A stretch of DNA of 64,000 nt from Prochlorococcus sp. AG-418-M08 (GTDB taxonomy: Bacteria; Cyanobacteriota; Cyanobacteriia; PCC-6307; Cyanobiaceae). Both the position numbers and the translations under genes were made by a program. The stretch spans positions 1-64,000 of the forward strand of contig QCMG01000010.1 in NCBI GenBank assembly GCA_003213955.1. Reading direction: 5' to 3'. Positions within the stretch are counted from its first letter, which is position 1, and the number at the start of each line of letters is the position of its first letter. The notes beneath the pieces are model-generated. The model saw nothing but the letters and a program-made list of their open reading frames with translations. It was not told the origin of the DNA and did no database searches. Shown here piece after piece: positions 41,974 through 53,120 of the stretch.

Positions 41974-43053
41974 ATGAACGTTCTAACCTCAATAACAGTA
42001 TTAGGATTTCTCATTTTTTTTCACGAAATGGGTCATTTTCTTGCAGCGATACTCCAAGGAATATACGTTGATGGTTTTTCTATTGGATTTGGACCTTCCA
42101 TAATTCAAAAAAAATTTAAGGGCATTACCTACTCATTTAGGGCCTTTCCCTTGGGAGGATTCGTTTCCTTTCCAGATGAAGAAATCAATAATATTGATCC
42201 TAAAGATCCAAACCTTTTAAAAAATAGACCAATATCACAGAGGGTAATTGTTATATCTGCTGGAGTAATCGCCAACCTTCTTCTTGCGTATACAATATTA
42301 ATTGTAAACGTGACCTCTATTGGAATTCCCTATGAGCCAGATCCAGGAATTTTGGTTCTAGCGACTCAACCAGAAAAAGCTGCTTTTAAAGCGGGTTTAA
42401 AAGCGGGTGATAAAATTTTAAAGTTAGAAGGAAATATTTTGGGTATTGGAGATCAAGCTGTTTCGACTTTAGTAAGTAAAATCCAAAATTCATCGGAAAA
42501 AGAAATATCTATTGAAATTGAGAGGGAAAACTCTTATCAAAATCTAATTTTAATTCCTCAAAGCATCGATGGGAAAGGTACAATTGGAGCTCAGTTACAG
42601 CCAAATATTAAAAAAGAAACAAAAAAAACTGAAAATATTAATGAACTTTTTCTTTATACTAATAAGCAGTTTTCATCACTATTAATGAAAACAATCCAAG
42701 GTTATAAGGGTTTAATAACAAATTTCTCATCAACAGCTCAACAGTTAAGTGGCCCAGTAAAAATTGTGGAAATAGGAGCACAATTGTCTGAACAAGGGGG
42801 TACTGGAATATTATTGTTTGCAGCCTTGATCTCTATAAATTTAGCTGTTCTTAATTCTCTTCCATTACCGCTTCTTGATGGAGGTCAGTTAGTTTTTACT
42901 CTTATTGAAGGACTGAGAGGTAAACCCGTTCCAGTTAAAATCCAAATCGCTGTAACTCAATCAAGTTTTTTTCTTTTGGTAGGATTAAGTATTTTATTAA
43001 TAATTAGAGATACCAGTCAGTTATTAATAGTACAAAGACTATTTAATCAATAA
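41974..43053 (+). CDS. rseP: Site-2 protease, RseP-like (M50)
   Basis: 359 aa; HEMGH, PDZ region, NSLPLPLLDGGQ. Confidence 0.94.
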   Translation: MNVLTSITVLGFLIFFHEMGHFLAAILQGIYVDGFSIGFGPSIIQKKFKGITYSFRAFPLGGFVSFPDEEINNIDPKDPNLLKNRPISQRVIVISAGVIANLLLAYTILIVNVTSIGIPYEPDPGILVLATQPEKAAFKAGLKAGDKILKLEGNILGIGDQAVSTLVSKIQNSSEKEISIEIERENSYQNLILIPQSIDGKGTIGAQLQPNIKKETKKTENINELFLYTNKQFSSLLMKTIQGYKGLITNFSSTAQQLSGPVKIVEIGAQLSEQGGTGILLFAALISINLAVLNSLPLPLLDGGQLVFTLIEGLRGKPVPVKIQIAVTQSSFFLLVGLSILLIIRDTSQLLIVQRLFNQ

Positions 43054-43116
43054 TCAATTTTTAATTTTGCTAGTCAAGCTGTTAAAATATATAAACAAAA
43101 TTAAAGAGAAATTTTA

Positions 43117-43419
43117 ATGGCAAAAAAATCAATGATTGCTAGAGATGTAAAGCGTAAAAAACTAGTAAAGAAATTTGCTTTCAAAAGGAAATCATTATTA
43201 GATGAATTTAATGCTGCTAAAGATCCTATGGAAAGACTAGAGATACATAGAAAAATACAAGGACTGCCAAGAAACTCAGCTCCAACAAGAATAAGGAATA
43301 GATGCTGGGCAACCGGTAAACCAAGAGGTGTTTATAGAGATTTTGGGTTATGCAGAAACCAACTTAGACTAAGAGCGCACAATGGAGAACTACCAGGTGT
43401 TGTAAAGTCTAGCTGGTAA
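43117..43419 (+). CDS. rpsN: 30S ribosomal protein S14
   Basis: 100 aa; [16 protein letters not shown]...[24 protein letters not shown]. Confidence 0.98.
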   Translation: MAKKSMIARDVKRKKLVKKFAFKRKSLLDEFNAAKDPMERLEIHRKIQGLPRNSAPTRIRNRCWATGKPRGVYRDFGLCRNQLRLRAHNGELPGVVKSSW

Positions 43420-43609
43420 TTAAAAAAAATTTATATTTTTGGAACAAATTTTTTTACTATTATTTTCGCAAGAAACAAGTTATACCAACTGATTAAGATT
43501 ATTTGAAAGAATATTTGAAATTTTTTTTTAAACGCTTATCTAAATAATTTACTCAATATGTCCCTACGAGATGTAAGAATAAATTATGTATAGATTTATA
43601 ATTTAAAAA

Positions 43610-45775
43610 GTGGAAGGAAAAAATACGTCGATCACGTTTGACGGACGAGAGATACGACTAACTACAGGACTATATGCTCCTCAAGCAAATGGAGCCGTAA
43701 TGATCGAATGTGGTGACACATCTTTATTAGTTACTGCAACAAAAACAACCAAGAAGGAGTCAGCTGATTTTCTTCCTTTAATATGTGATTACGAGGAGAA
43801 ATTATATGCTGCAGGAAGAATCCCAGGAGGTTTCATGAGAAGAGAAGGAAGGCCTCCAGAAAGAGCCACCTTAATAGCAAGATTAATAGATAGGCCTATG
43901 AGGCCTCTATTCCCATCATGGATGAGAGATGAGATACAAATAGTTGCTTCTTGCCTTTCACTTGATGAAAGAGTACCCGCCGATGTATTAGCAGTAACTG
44001 GAGCCTCTATAGCTACATTATTAGGAGATATTCCATTTTATGGGCCAATGGCTGCTGTAAGAGTCGGTTTATTAGGAGATGATTTTATATTAAATCCAAG
44101 TTACAGAGAAATCGAAAAAGGTGATCTGGATATTATTGTTGCAGGTTCACCTGAAGGCATTGTGATGATTGAAGCAGGTGCAAATCAACTTTCTGAACAG
44201 GATACAATTGAGGCAATAGATTTTGGATACGAGGCAGTAACAGAACTTATCAAAGCTCAAGAAAATCTTCTTAAGGACTTAGGAATTAAACAAGTTAAAC
44301 CTTCAGAACCAGAAGTAGATAATACTTTAGCTGCGTATTTAGAAAAAAACTGTACAAAACCAATTGATTTAGTTTTAAAGAAATTTGATCAATCTAAAGA
44401 AGAGAGAGATTTCGAATTAGATAAAATCAAACTTGAAGTTCAAAGTAAAATAGATTCTCTTAAAGATGAAAATCAATTAAAGCTTCTAATTTCAGAAAAT
44501 GAAAAAATAATTCATACTGATTTTAAAACCCTAACCAAAAAGTTAATGAGATCTCAAATCATTAATGATGGTAAAAGAGTTGATGGTAGAGATCTTGATG
44601 AAGTCAGAAAGATATCTGCAAAAGCAGGCATACTCCCGAAAAGGGTTCATGGATCTGCCTTATTTCAAAGAGGTCTAACTCAAGTTTTATCGACCACTAC
44701 ACTTGGAACTCCTAGTGATGCCCAGGAAATGGACGATTTAAATCCAAGTGCTGAGAAAACTTATTTACATCACTACAATTTCCCTCCTTACTCAGTGGGA
44801 GAAACTAGGCCAATGAGAACTCCAGGGAGAAGAGAGATTGGTCATGGAGCTTTAGCAGAGAGAGCAATTATTCCGGTTCTCCCAGGCAAAGAAACATTCC
44901 CATATGTTTTAAGAGTGGTTAGCGAAGTATTAAGTTCAAACGGTTCCACATCGATGGGATCTGTTTGTGGAAGCACACTTTCATTATTAGATGCAGGTGT
45001 TCCATTAAAAGCTCCCGTAAGTGGTACTGCCATGGGTTTAATTAAAGAAGGGAAAGAGGTCCGTATACTTACTGATATTCAGGGTATTGAGGATTTTCTT
45101 GGAGATATGGATTTCAAGGTTGCTGGAACTGAAAAAGGCATAACTGCATTACAAATGGATATGAAAATCACAGGATTACCTGTTTCAGTGATTTCTGATG
45201 CAATAAAAAAAGCTCGTCCAGCAAGATTGCATATTTTAGAAAAAATGCAAGAAGCAATTGATAAACCTCAAGAATCATTATCACCTCATGCTCCAAGACT
45301 TTTAAGCTTCAGGATTGATCCAGAGCTTATCGGAACAGTTATTGGACCTGGTGGTAGAACTATTAAGGGAATTACTGAAAGAACTAATACCAAAATTGAT
45401 ATAGAAGATGGAGGAATTGTTACAATAGCCTCGCATGATGGAGCTGCAGCTGAAGAAGCTCAAAAAATAATAGAGGGCTTAACTCGAAAAGTACATGAAG
45501 GAGAGATCTTTTCAGGAGTGGTTACTAGAATTATTCCTATCGGAGCGTTTGTAGAAATTCTTCCTGGGAAAGAGGGTATGGTTCATATTTCACAATTGTC
45601 CGAGGCTAGAGTTGAAAGAGTTGAAGATGTTGTGAGGCAAGGAGATGAAGTAACTGTAAGAGTTAGAGAAATTGATAGCAGAGGTAGAATTAATCTAACC
45701 TTGAGAGGGGTTGCACAAAACGGAGGAATGTCTTACCCAGAACCGACCCCAACTCCAGTAGCTCCTCTTAATTAA
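43610..45775 (+). CDS. pnp: Polyribonucleotide nucleotidyltransferase
   Basis: 721 aa, GTG start; two RNase PH domains, KH ([10 protein letters not shown]), S1 domain. Confidence 0.98.
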   Translation: MEGKNTSITFDGREIRLTTGLYAPQANGAVMIECGDTSLLVTATKTTKKESADFLPLICDYEEKLYAAGRIPGGFMRREGRPPERATLIARLIDRPMRPLFPSWMRDEIQIVASCLSLDERVPADVLAVTGASIATLLGDIPFYGPMAAVRVGLLGDDFILNPSYREIEKGDLDIIVAGSPEGIVMIEAGANQLSEQDTIEAIDFGYEAVTELIKAQENLLKDLGIKQVKPSEPEVDNTLAAYLEKNCTKPIDLVLKKFDQSKEERDFELDKIKLEVQSKIDSLKDENQLKLLISENEKIIHTDFKTLTKKLMRSQIINDGKRVDGRDLDEVRKISAKAGILPKRVHGSALFQRGLTQVLSTTTLGTPSDAQEMDDLNPSAEKTYLHHYNFPPYSVGETRPMRTPGRREIGHGALAERAIIPVLPGKETFPYVLRVVSEVLSSNGSTSMGSVCGSTLSLLDAGVPLKAPVSGTAMGLIKEGKEVRILTDIQGIEDFLGDMDFKVAGTEKGITALQMDMKITGLPVSVISDAIKKARPARLHILEKMQEAIDKPQESLSPHAPRLLSFRIDPELIGTVIGPGGRTIKGITERTNTKIDIEDGGIVTIASHDGAAAEEAQKIIEGLTRKVHEGEIFSGVVTRIIPIGAFVEILPGKEGMVHISQLSEARVERVEDVVRQGDEVTVRVREIDSRGRINLTLRGVAQNGGMSYPEPTPTPVAPLN

Positions 45776-46680
45776 AAGATAAAAGGACATATATCATTTT
45801 TTTTAATTATTTCTTTTATTTGAAAACATAATTTTGCATGCATTTTTTTATTATTTGAGGCAATAATTATTCCTCCCTGATCAAAATTTGGTTTTTCATA
45901 ACATAGCTCCTCATTTTCTAAATTAGTAACAGCTCCGCCAGCTGTTTTTAAGATAACTTCTGGAGCTGCAAAATCCCAATCCTTTGGTGAACTTTTACCT
46001 GGCAAGCTTAAACAGATATAAATATCACTTTCACCTCTAATTATTGAAGCAATTTTGCAACCAATACTTCCCATAATTACAACATTTTTAAAACTTACCT
46101 TATCAATTAAATTATTCAAAGTAGGATTACTATGATTTTTACTTGTTACTAGAGTCATTTCACAAAGACTTTTATTGGGAAATAAATTCAATTTTCGATT
46201 TACATTATTTCTTCTATCACACCAAACATTATCGCCATTCGATATCCATAATTCGTCTCTTTCTGGAATAAGGACAACTCCAAGAAATGGTTTATTCTTA
46301 TAATTGAGGGCAAAATGCATTGCATAATTACCTGTTCCTTGGATAAAGTCTTTTGTACCATCAAGAGGATCAAGTATCCAAACCCACTCAGAATTGATAT
46401 CGCAATTATTAAAATTAATCTTTGCATTTTCTTCACTTAAGTATTTCCAACCAATATTTGAATATTTATTTTTCATTCTTTTGAGAATTAAATCATTTAC
46501 CTCTAAATCAGCAATTGTTACAGGATCTTTCTCATTATTATTTTTAATGATGTTAGTTTTATAGTCTGATTTCTTGAGTATTTGAGAATATTTAAGCAAA
46601 ATATCGGCGGCTTCCCAGCTGAAAATTCTCAGATCATCGATAAGATTATTAATATCTACACCACCTGGTAATTTAACCAC
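45772..46680 (-). CDS. cysQ: 3'(2'),5'-bisphosphate nucleotidase (CysQ-like)
   Basis: 302 aa; [15 protein letters not shown] inositol-phosphatase motif. Confidence 0.93.
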   Translation of the reverse strand: MVKLPGGVDINNLIDDLRIFSWEAADILLKYSQILKKSDYKTNIIKNNNEKDPVTIADLEVNDLILKRMKNKYSNIGWKYLSEENAKINFNNCDINSEWVWILDPLDGTKDFIQGTGNYAMHFALNYKNKPFLGVVLIPERDELWISNGDNVWCDRRNNVNRKLNLFPNKSLCEMTLVTSKNHSNPTLNNLIDKVSFKNVVIMGSIGCKIASIIRGESDIYICLSLPGKSSPKDWDFAAPEVILKTAGGAVTNLENEELCYEKPNFDQGGIIIASNNKKMHAKLCFQIKEIIKKNDICPFIF

Positions 46681-46683
46681 TTA

Positions 46684-47547
46684 ATGAATAGTAAACACTT
46701 ATTATCGCACAGAAACCAAGAACCAGAAAATGGCGTTTTGTATTTAGTAGGAACACCAATTGGTAATTTAAACGATCTCTCATCACGAGCTATAAATATT
46801 CTAAAAAATGTTTTTTTAATTGCCTGTGAAGATACAAGGCAAACAAAAAAAATAATGAATAAATTTGGAATTAAAAATAATCTTATTAGCTTTAATAAGC
46901 ATAATTCTTTAAAAAAAATCCCGTCTTTAATAAATGATCTTATTGCAGGTAAATCTATTGCTTTGGTTAGTGATGCTGGAATGCCAAGTATTTGTGATCC
47001 TGGAGAAGATTTAGTTTGTAAAGCGAAGTCGCTAGGATTAGATATTATCTGCATTCCTGGTCCTTGTGCAGCTATTGCAGCCCTTGTTTCTAGTGGAATG
47101 CCATCATCTAAATTCATCTTTGAAGGTTTTTTGCCAAAAAAACAAAGTTATAGAAAAAGAATTCTTTTAGAAATAAGTAATAATGAAAAGACAACCATAT
47201 TATTTGAATCTCCTCAAAGACTTATTAAACTTTTGAAAGAATTAAAAGAGTATTGCGGAGGTGAAAGAGAGATTCAAGTTTCAAGAGAAATAACGAAGAA
47301 ATTTGAAGAACATATAGGGAACAATATAAATACGGTATTAGGATTTTTCGAAGGAAAAACTATTATAGGGGAAATAACTATTGTGATAAAGGGTATTAAA
47401 AAAAATAAGACACCAGACTTTGATGAATCACTTATAAAAAAACAACTTTATGAACTAATTGACGCTGGCCTAAGCTTACCAGCAGCTTCAAAATACCTCG
47501 CAAAAAAAGAAAATCTTACTCGAAAAATAATTTACAACTTATATTAA
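46684..47547 (+). CDS. rsmI: 16S rRNA 2'-O-ribose C1402 methyltransferase
   Basis: 287 aa; LYLVGTPIGNLNDLSSRAINILKNVFLIACEDTRQTKK. Confidence 0.96.
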   Translation: MNSKHLLSHRNQEPENGVLYLVGTPIGNLNDLSSRAINILKNVFLIACEDTRQTKKIMNKFGIKNNLISFNKHNSLKKIPSLINDLIAGKSIALVSDAGMPSICDPGEDLVCKAKSLGLDIICIPGPCAAIAALVSSGMPSSKFIFEGFLPKKQSYRKRILLEISNNEKTTILFESPQRLIKLLKELKEYCGGEREIQVSREITKKFEEHIGNNINTVLGFFEGKTIIGEITIVIKGIKKNKTPDFDESLIKKQLYELIDAGLSLPAASKYLAKKENLTRKIIYNLY

Positions 47548-47557
47548 AATTACAATA

Positions 47558-47797
47558 ATGAATTATTATCAAATGCCATCCTTAATAAAAAAAATATTTT
47601 TTTTAATTACTTTCAATACATGTCTTTTTATTATATTGGTGACAGGAATTCAGAATAGCAATAATAGAAGCAAGGTGGATTTATTAATAGAAAAAACTGT
47701 ATCACTACCTATTGGATTCATAACGGGTACAAGCTTTATAAGTGGGTCTATTTTTGGAAACCTCTTATTACTAAATTTTTTTAAAAAGAATGAATAA
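47558..47797 (+). CDS. Small membrane hypothetical
   Basis: 79 aa with two TM segments. Confidence 0.55.
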   Translation: MNYYQMPSLIKKIFFLITFNTCLFIILVTGIQNSNNRSKVDLLIEKTVSLPIGFITGTSFISGSIFGNLLLLNFFKKNE

Positions 47798-47805
47798 TAA
47801 TCTAT

Positions 47806-48489
47806 TTATAATGCTATTAATTTATCAGAAGTAACTATTCTTGAAATTCCTCTGGACATCAAAAGTGGCGCAACAATTCTAAAAACATCAGTATTTGGAA
47901 TTTTAATAACTTTTTGTTCTTTTGAACAAAAGCTTTTTGCAATTTTCAAATCATAAAATATTTCTATAGTATTTCTATCTAATTCCTCTTTGGAAAGGAA
48001 TTGCCACTCAGGGTAATCGCTAAGTAATTTAGTTTGTAATTCTATTTTATTGTCAACAATCATGAAAACAACTTTAGGAAAATCTATATTTGAGATAGGG
48101 ATTGATGATAAGTCTTTTTGAGTTATATTATCAATTTCAAAATTTAGAGGTGCAACCTCCACGAAGTCATTTAGAGCAAAATCTGATCCTTCTGTAAAAT
48201 TTAAGTTACTAGCTTTATTATTAGCAATATTACCTTTTACGACTTTATTATTCAGTAGATTTTCCTTCTCAATTGAAGACGAAATTTCTTTATTAGAAAA
48301 TAATACTTTAGATTTTTTACTTTTTTCTATTAGATTTTTATAAGTTTTATCTCCTAGATTTTTTTTTAAATATCTAGAAATTGTTAATTTTGTAGAACTA
48401 AATTCTTCTACTAAATCATTAATATTCTTTCCATTAATAAATTCTTGGGTTAATTGTTCCTTTTCTTTATCTGAAAGCCTTTTAGCCAA
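47806..48489 (-). CDS. Conserved hypothetical with N-terminal helix-turn-helix-like segment
   Basis: 227 aa; LSDKEKEQLTQEFINGKNINDLVEEFSSTKLTISRYLKKNLG. Confidence 0.6.
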   Translation of the reverse strand: MAKRLSDKEKEQLTQEFINGKNINDLVEEFSSTKLTISRYLKKNLGDKTYKNLIEKSKKSKVLFSNKEISSSIEKENLLNNKVVKGNIANNKASNLNFTEGSDFALNDFVEVAPLNFEIDNITQKDLSSIPISNIDFPKVVFMIVDNKIELQTKLLSDYPEWQFLSKEELDRNTIEIFYDLKIAKSFCSKEQKVIKIPNTDVFRIVAPLLMSRGISRIVTSDKLIAL

Positions 48490-48616
48490 AATAAATCAAT
48501 TATATTTTTTTAATTCTATATATAAATTCAATAAAAATTTATTTTTTCTAAAATTTCTTGTCATAATAATTGATATCTATCAGATGTTTACTTTTATAGT
48601 ATTTATTAAAAGAAAA

Positions 48617-48644
48617 AAATAAATATATATACATATATTTATTT
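48617..48644. repeat. Perfect inverted repeat, 12-bp arms, 4-nt spacer
   Basis: AAATAAATATAT-ATAC-ATATATTTATTT in the intergenic region before tRNA-Arg. Confidence 0.75.
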
Positions 48645-48955
48645 TCATTATAAATTTTTTCATTTTCTAAAGATAAATTTATTGAGTTGATGATTAAACA
48701 AAATAACTTAACTGGTCAAAGTTTTTAAATTAATTTAAATTAATTTATAAATCATTACCAAAGAAAATACCCTAGTTGGAACTTAAAATTAAAACAATAA
48801 TTTTGTCTTTGAGTATTTAAATTTGAAGAATTACTGGTTACGAGTGCAAGGCTGTATTAAGATAATAGGGTTATAAATAAAGTTAATTTGTTTCTGTTTT
48901 TCAAGATTTTGTTAACTGAGTGAAAGACTGAGTAACTAAAAAATGAGAAACATTA

Positions 48956-49029
<74 letters not shown>

Positions 49030-49042
49030 TTTAAAAAATAAC

Positions 49043-50152
49043 ATGATGAATAAAAAAGCTTTAATCACTGGTGTTACTGGACAAGATGGGAGTTATCTAG
49101 TTGAGTTTCTTTTAAATAAAAACTATGAAGTTCATGGAATCAAGAGGAGAAGTAGTAGCCTTAATACACAAAGAGTAGATCATCTTTATCAGGATCCACA
49201 TGAAAATAATCCAAGATTTTTCATGCATTATGGAGACCTTACTGATAGTACAAACTTAATAAGACTCATACAGGATATTTCACCTGATGAAATATATAAT
49301 TTAGGAGCTCAAAGTCACGTAGCAGTCAGTTTTGAAACTCCAGAATATACTGCAAACTGCGATGCTTTAGGCACCTTAAGAATATTAGAGGCAGTTAGAA
49401 TATTAGGTCTCTCAAAAAAAACAAAAATATATCAAGCTAGTACTAGTGAATTATATGGTTTAGTTCAGGAAACACCACAAAATGAAAAAACACCTTTCTA
49501 TCCTAGAAGTCCATATGGAGTAGCAAAATTATATGCCTATTGGATAACTATTAATTATAGAGAAGCATATGATATGTACGCATGTAATGGGATTCTTTTT
49601 AACCATGAAAGCCCAAGACGAGGAGAAACTTTTATAACTAGAAAAATCACAAGGGGTCTCGCAAGAATAGATGCAGGTTTAGAAAAATTTCTTTTCTTGG
49701 GTAATCTAAATTCAAAAAGAGATTGGGGACATGCAAGAGATTATGTAGAAATGCAATGGCTAATGCTTCAACAAGAAGAACCAAAAGATTATGTCATCTC
49801 TACTGGGAGAGCTGAAAGTATTAGAAAATTTGCTGAGATAAGTGCCTTTTATCTAGGATGGAGTAGTAAAGGAAAAGCTGGGATAATTTGGGAAGGTGAT
49901 GGTTTAAATGAAGTAGGAAGGAGAGCCGATACCATGGAAATAGTTATTAGGGTTGATCCCAGATACTTTAGACCTACTGAAGTTGAATTTCTCCTTGGTG
50001 AATCAAAAAAAGCTAATTTAGAATTAGGTTGGACTCCAAAAACTTCACTAGAAGAATTAATTAAAGAAATGATAGAATCTGATAAAGAAGAAGCAAGGAA
50101 AGACTCTATATTGAAAAAATCAGGTTTTCAAATAAATAATTCCCAAGAATAA
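49043..50152 (+). CDS. gmd: GDP-mannose 4,6-dehydratase
   Basis: [37 protein letters not shown] 49043 chosen because the ORF-track start lies inside tRNA-Arg. Confidence 0.97.
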   Translation: MMNKKALITGVTGQDGSYLVEFLLNKNYEVHGIKRRSSSLNTQRVDHLYQDPHENNPRFFMHYGDLTDSTNLIRLIQDISPDEIYNLGAQSHVAVSFETPEYTANCDALGTLRILEAVRILGLSKKTKIYQASTSELYGLVQETPQNEKTPFYPRSPYGVAKLYAYWITINYREAYDMYACNGILFNHESPRRGETFITRKITRGLARIDAGLEKFLFLGNLNSKRDWGHARDYVEMQWLMLQQEEPKDYVISTGRAESIRKFAEISAFYLGWSSKGKAGIIWEGDGLNEVGRRADTMEIVIRVDPRYFRPTEVEFLLGESKKANLELGWTPKTSLEELIKEMIESDKEEARKDSILKKSGFQINNSQE

Positions 50153-50168
50153 GAACGGTTCATATTAG

Positions 50169-51167
50169 ATGACACTAATAAATAAGAAAGACAAAATTTT
50201 TATAGCTGGTGGGAGCGGCATGGTTGGAAGTGCCATAATAAGAAAGTTGAAGAAATTAGGATTTAAAAATTTAATTTCCCCTAATAGTTTAAAACTCGAT
50301 CTTAAAGATTCATATTTAGTATCTAATTGGTTTAAAAAAAATAAACCCGATATTGTAATTATTGCAGCTGCTAAAGTAGGTGGGATATTTGCGAATAATA
50401 CCTACCCAGTTGACTTTTTATTAGATAACTTAAAGATTCAAAATAATGTTATTGAAAGTGCATGGAAAAATAAAGTAAGAAGGTTACTTTTTCTTGGGAG
50501 TAGTTGTGTTTATCCAAAGAATTCCAGTCAACCTATAAATGAGGATGAATTGCTAAAAAGTTCTCTTGAGAAAACTAATGAATGGTACGCTTTAGCTAAG
50601 ATTTCTGGAATTAAATTATGTGAGGCATTAAGAAGACAGTACGGATTTGATGCAATATCACTTATGCCAACTAATCTCTATGGTAAGGGTGATAACTATC
50701 ATTCATCAAATAGTCATGTTCTACCAGCTTTGATTCATAGATTCCATTCGCACAAACTTGAGCAAAAAGAATATATAGAATGTTGGGGATCAGGAAATCC
50801 AAGAAGAGAATTTATGCATGTTGATGATCTGGCGGATGCTTCGATTTTTGCCTTAGAGAATTGGGATCCCAATAAAAATAATGCACCTTTGGATAAATTA
50901 GGAGAGCCCTTAAATTGGCTGAATGTTGGCACGGGAATTGATTTAAGTATAAAAGAGCTTGCTGAGATGATTGCTAAAATAACCTCCTACAAAGGAAAAA
51001 TTATTTGGAACCAAGACAAACCTGATGGGACATTTAGAAAGTTATTGAACATTTCAAAATTAGAAAACTTAGGTTGGAAATCAAAAATATCTTTGGAGGA
51101 AGGACTCACAATTACTTATAAAGACTACAAAAAAGAACTTAAAGAAAATAACCTAAGAATGAAATAG
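50169..51167 (+). CDS. fcl: GDP-L-fucose synthase
   Basis: 332 aa; IFIAGGSGMVGSAIIRKL, AAAKVGGIFANNTYPVDFL. Confidence 0.95.
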   Translation: MTLINKKDKIFIAGGSGMVGSAIIRKLKKLGFKNLISPNSLKLDLKDSYLVSNWFKKNKPDIVIIAAAKVGGIFANNTYPVDFLLDNLKIQNNVIESAWKNKVRRLLFLGSSCVYPKNSSQPINEDELLKSSLEKTNEWYALAKISGIKLCEALRRQYGFDAISLMPTNLYGKGDNYHSSNSHVLPALIHRFHSHKLEQKEYIECWGSGNPRREFMHVDDLADASIFALENWDPNKNNAPLDKLGEPLNWLNVGTGIDLSIKELAEMIAKITSYKGKIIWNQDKPDGTFRKLLNISKLENLGWKSKISLEEGLTITYKDYKKELKENNLRMK

Positions 51168-51665
51168 CCTAATTACAATTAAAAATATTTTGGGAAGAAT
51201 TATGAGATTTATTTTTTAAATATTTTTTATAAAAAATTTTTAGCATAGATTTTCATTTTTATGTAAAAAAAATACTTATCTTAAAAAGGATTTATTACAT
51301 TTTTTTAAAGGAGTAATAAGAATTAATTTTAAAAAGTTTAAATTTAAAATTTCTTGTACTTTAATTAATAAATTTAAATTGTCATCCTAAATAGATAAAC
51401 AACTTTAATAATTATAGAATTCCAAAAAAATCATACTATTTTTAATAGACTTTTTTTTATAATTTCTGTGCTAATTTTATCCAAATTTGATAACTTTTTC
51501 TCATACAAATATCAAGAAAATTTCATTTCTGCAAATTAATTAGCGATATTGATTTCTTCTAAAAAATAGATACCTACATAACAATATTTTTAAAAAGTGC
51601 ATTTTTTATTAATTGGGTTAAAAAAAAACTTTGTAGTAATATTTTAATAATGTAATTTAATATTA

Positions 51666-53108
51666 ATGGAACAAAAAATAATTCCTATAATCTTATGCGG
51701 AGGGAGAGGTACAAGATTATGGCCTCTTTCAAGACAAAGCTATCCTAAACAATTTTTAGCTCTTTGCGGGGATAACAACAAAACACTTTTGCAGCAAACT
51801 CAAGAGCGAATATCTTTTTTAAGGGGAATTACTGAACCAATAATTATTTGCAATGAGGAACATAGATTCTTAGTAGCAGAACAAATGAGAAATATAAATG
51901 TAAAACCAAAAGCAATAATACTTGAAAATGAAGGGAAAAATACTGCCCCTGCTATTGCTCTAGGAGCTATAAAAGCACTTGAAGAAGAGAAAGAAGATCC
52001 ATTATTATTAGTATTATCTGCCGATCATATAATAAAAGATCTTAATATTTTCTCGAAAGTTTTACAAAAAGGATGCGAGTCAGCATTAGAAAATAATTTA
52101 GTTACATTTGGAATAATTCCTAAAAACCCTGAAACAGGTTATGGATATATAGAAAGTGAATTTGTTCTTGATAATAAAAATATTAAAGGTAGTCGGATTA
52201 AAAGATTTATCGAGAAACCAAATAAAGAATTAGCTCAGAAACTTTTTAAATCAAAGAAATATACTTGGAATAGTGGAATGTTTATATTCAAAAATAGCTT
52301 AATTATTAAAGAACTTAATAAACATGCACCATTAGTTTTAAAATCTTGTGAGAAGGCACTTAGTAGTAGTGTTAGAGATCTTGATTTCATAAGAATTGGG
52401 GGAGATTCTTTCTCTAACTCTCCAAATATACCAATAGATATTGCTGTTATGGAAAAAACTAATTTAGGTTTAGTTCTTCCTTTAGATGCTGGGTGGAGTG
52501 ATATTGGTAATTGGGAATCCCTATGGGAAAACGAAAAGAAAGATTCTTCAGGCAATGTCATCAAAGGCAAAGTTTTTAATGAAGGATCAAGTGATTGCTA
52601 TATCAAGAGTGAAAATAGTCTTTTGGTAACACTGGGTTTAAAAGATTTAATAATTGTTGAGACTTCTGATGCAATACTTGCTGCAAACAAAAATGAATTA
52701 AATAAAATAAAAAATGTTTTAAGTAAACTTGATAAAAAAGGATATAAAGAAGTAAATAAACATAGAAAAATATATCGACCATGGGGGGCATATACTTCCT
52801 TAATAGAGAATGAAAAGTGGCTTGTTAAAAGCATTGAAGTAAATCCTGGTTCAAAACTTTCCCTACAAATGCATCATCATAGGACTGAACATTGGATAGT
52901 AGTTAAAGGCACAGCAAAAGTAGAAGTAGACAATAAGAGTTTCTTTTTAGGAGAAAATCAAAGTACTTTTATTCCTTTAGGTTCAAAACATAGATTAAGT
53001 AATCCAGGGAAAAATGATTTAACTTTAATTGAAATTCAAAGTGGAGACTATATTGGAGAGGATGATATTATTAGGTTTAAAGATGATTACGGTAGAATAA
53101 ATGATTGA
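51666..53108 (+). CDS. manC: Mannose-1-phosphate guanylyltransferase / mannose-6-phosphate isomerase
   Basis: 480 aa; ILCGGRGTRLWPLSRQSYPKQF, C-terminal cupin RPWGAYTSL...KLSLQMHHHRTEHWIVVKGTA. Confidence 0.97.
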   Translation: MEQKIIPIILCGGRGTRLWPLSRQSYPKQFLALCGDNNKTLLQQTQERISFLRGITEPIIICNEEHRFLVAEQMRNINVKPKAIILENEGKNTAPAIALGAIKALEEEKEDPLLLVLSADHIIKDLNIFSKVLQKGCESALENNLVTFGIIPKNPETGYGYIESEFVLDNKNIKGSRIKRFIEKPNKELAQKLFKSKKYTWNSGMFIFKNSLIIKELNKHAPLVLKSCEKALSSSVRDLDFIRIGGDSFSNSPNIPIDIAVMEKTNLGLVLPLDAGWSDIGNWESLWENEKKDSSGNVIKGKVFNEGSSDCYIKSENSLLVTLGLKDLIIVETSDAILAANKNELNKIKNVLSKLDKKGYKEVNKHRKIYRPWGAYTSLIENEKWLVKSIEVNPGSKLSLQMHHHRTEHWIVVKGTAKVEVDNKSFFLGENQSTFIPLGSKHRLSNPGKNDLTLIEIQSGDYIGEDDIIRFKDDYGRIND

Positions 53109-53120
53109 GTTGAGATTTTT

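Noticed and set aside
43420-43609. pnp leader as a structured regulatory RNA
   Set aside because: pnp leaders are autoregulated in other bacteria, but I saw no clear long stem here.
46656-47117. 153-aa minus-strand ORF over rsmI start
   Set aside because: Antisense to the clearly conserved rsmI; only coincidentally long.
48724-48747. Short tandem repeat considered as a CRISPR-like array
   Set aside because: 10-bp units with no spacers and AT-only composition; no cas genes. No CRISPR seen anywhere in the window.
52235-52834. Three minus-strand ORFs inside manC
   Set aside because: Antisense to manC, hydrophobic low-complexity translations typical of AT-rich shadow frames.
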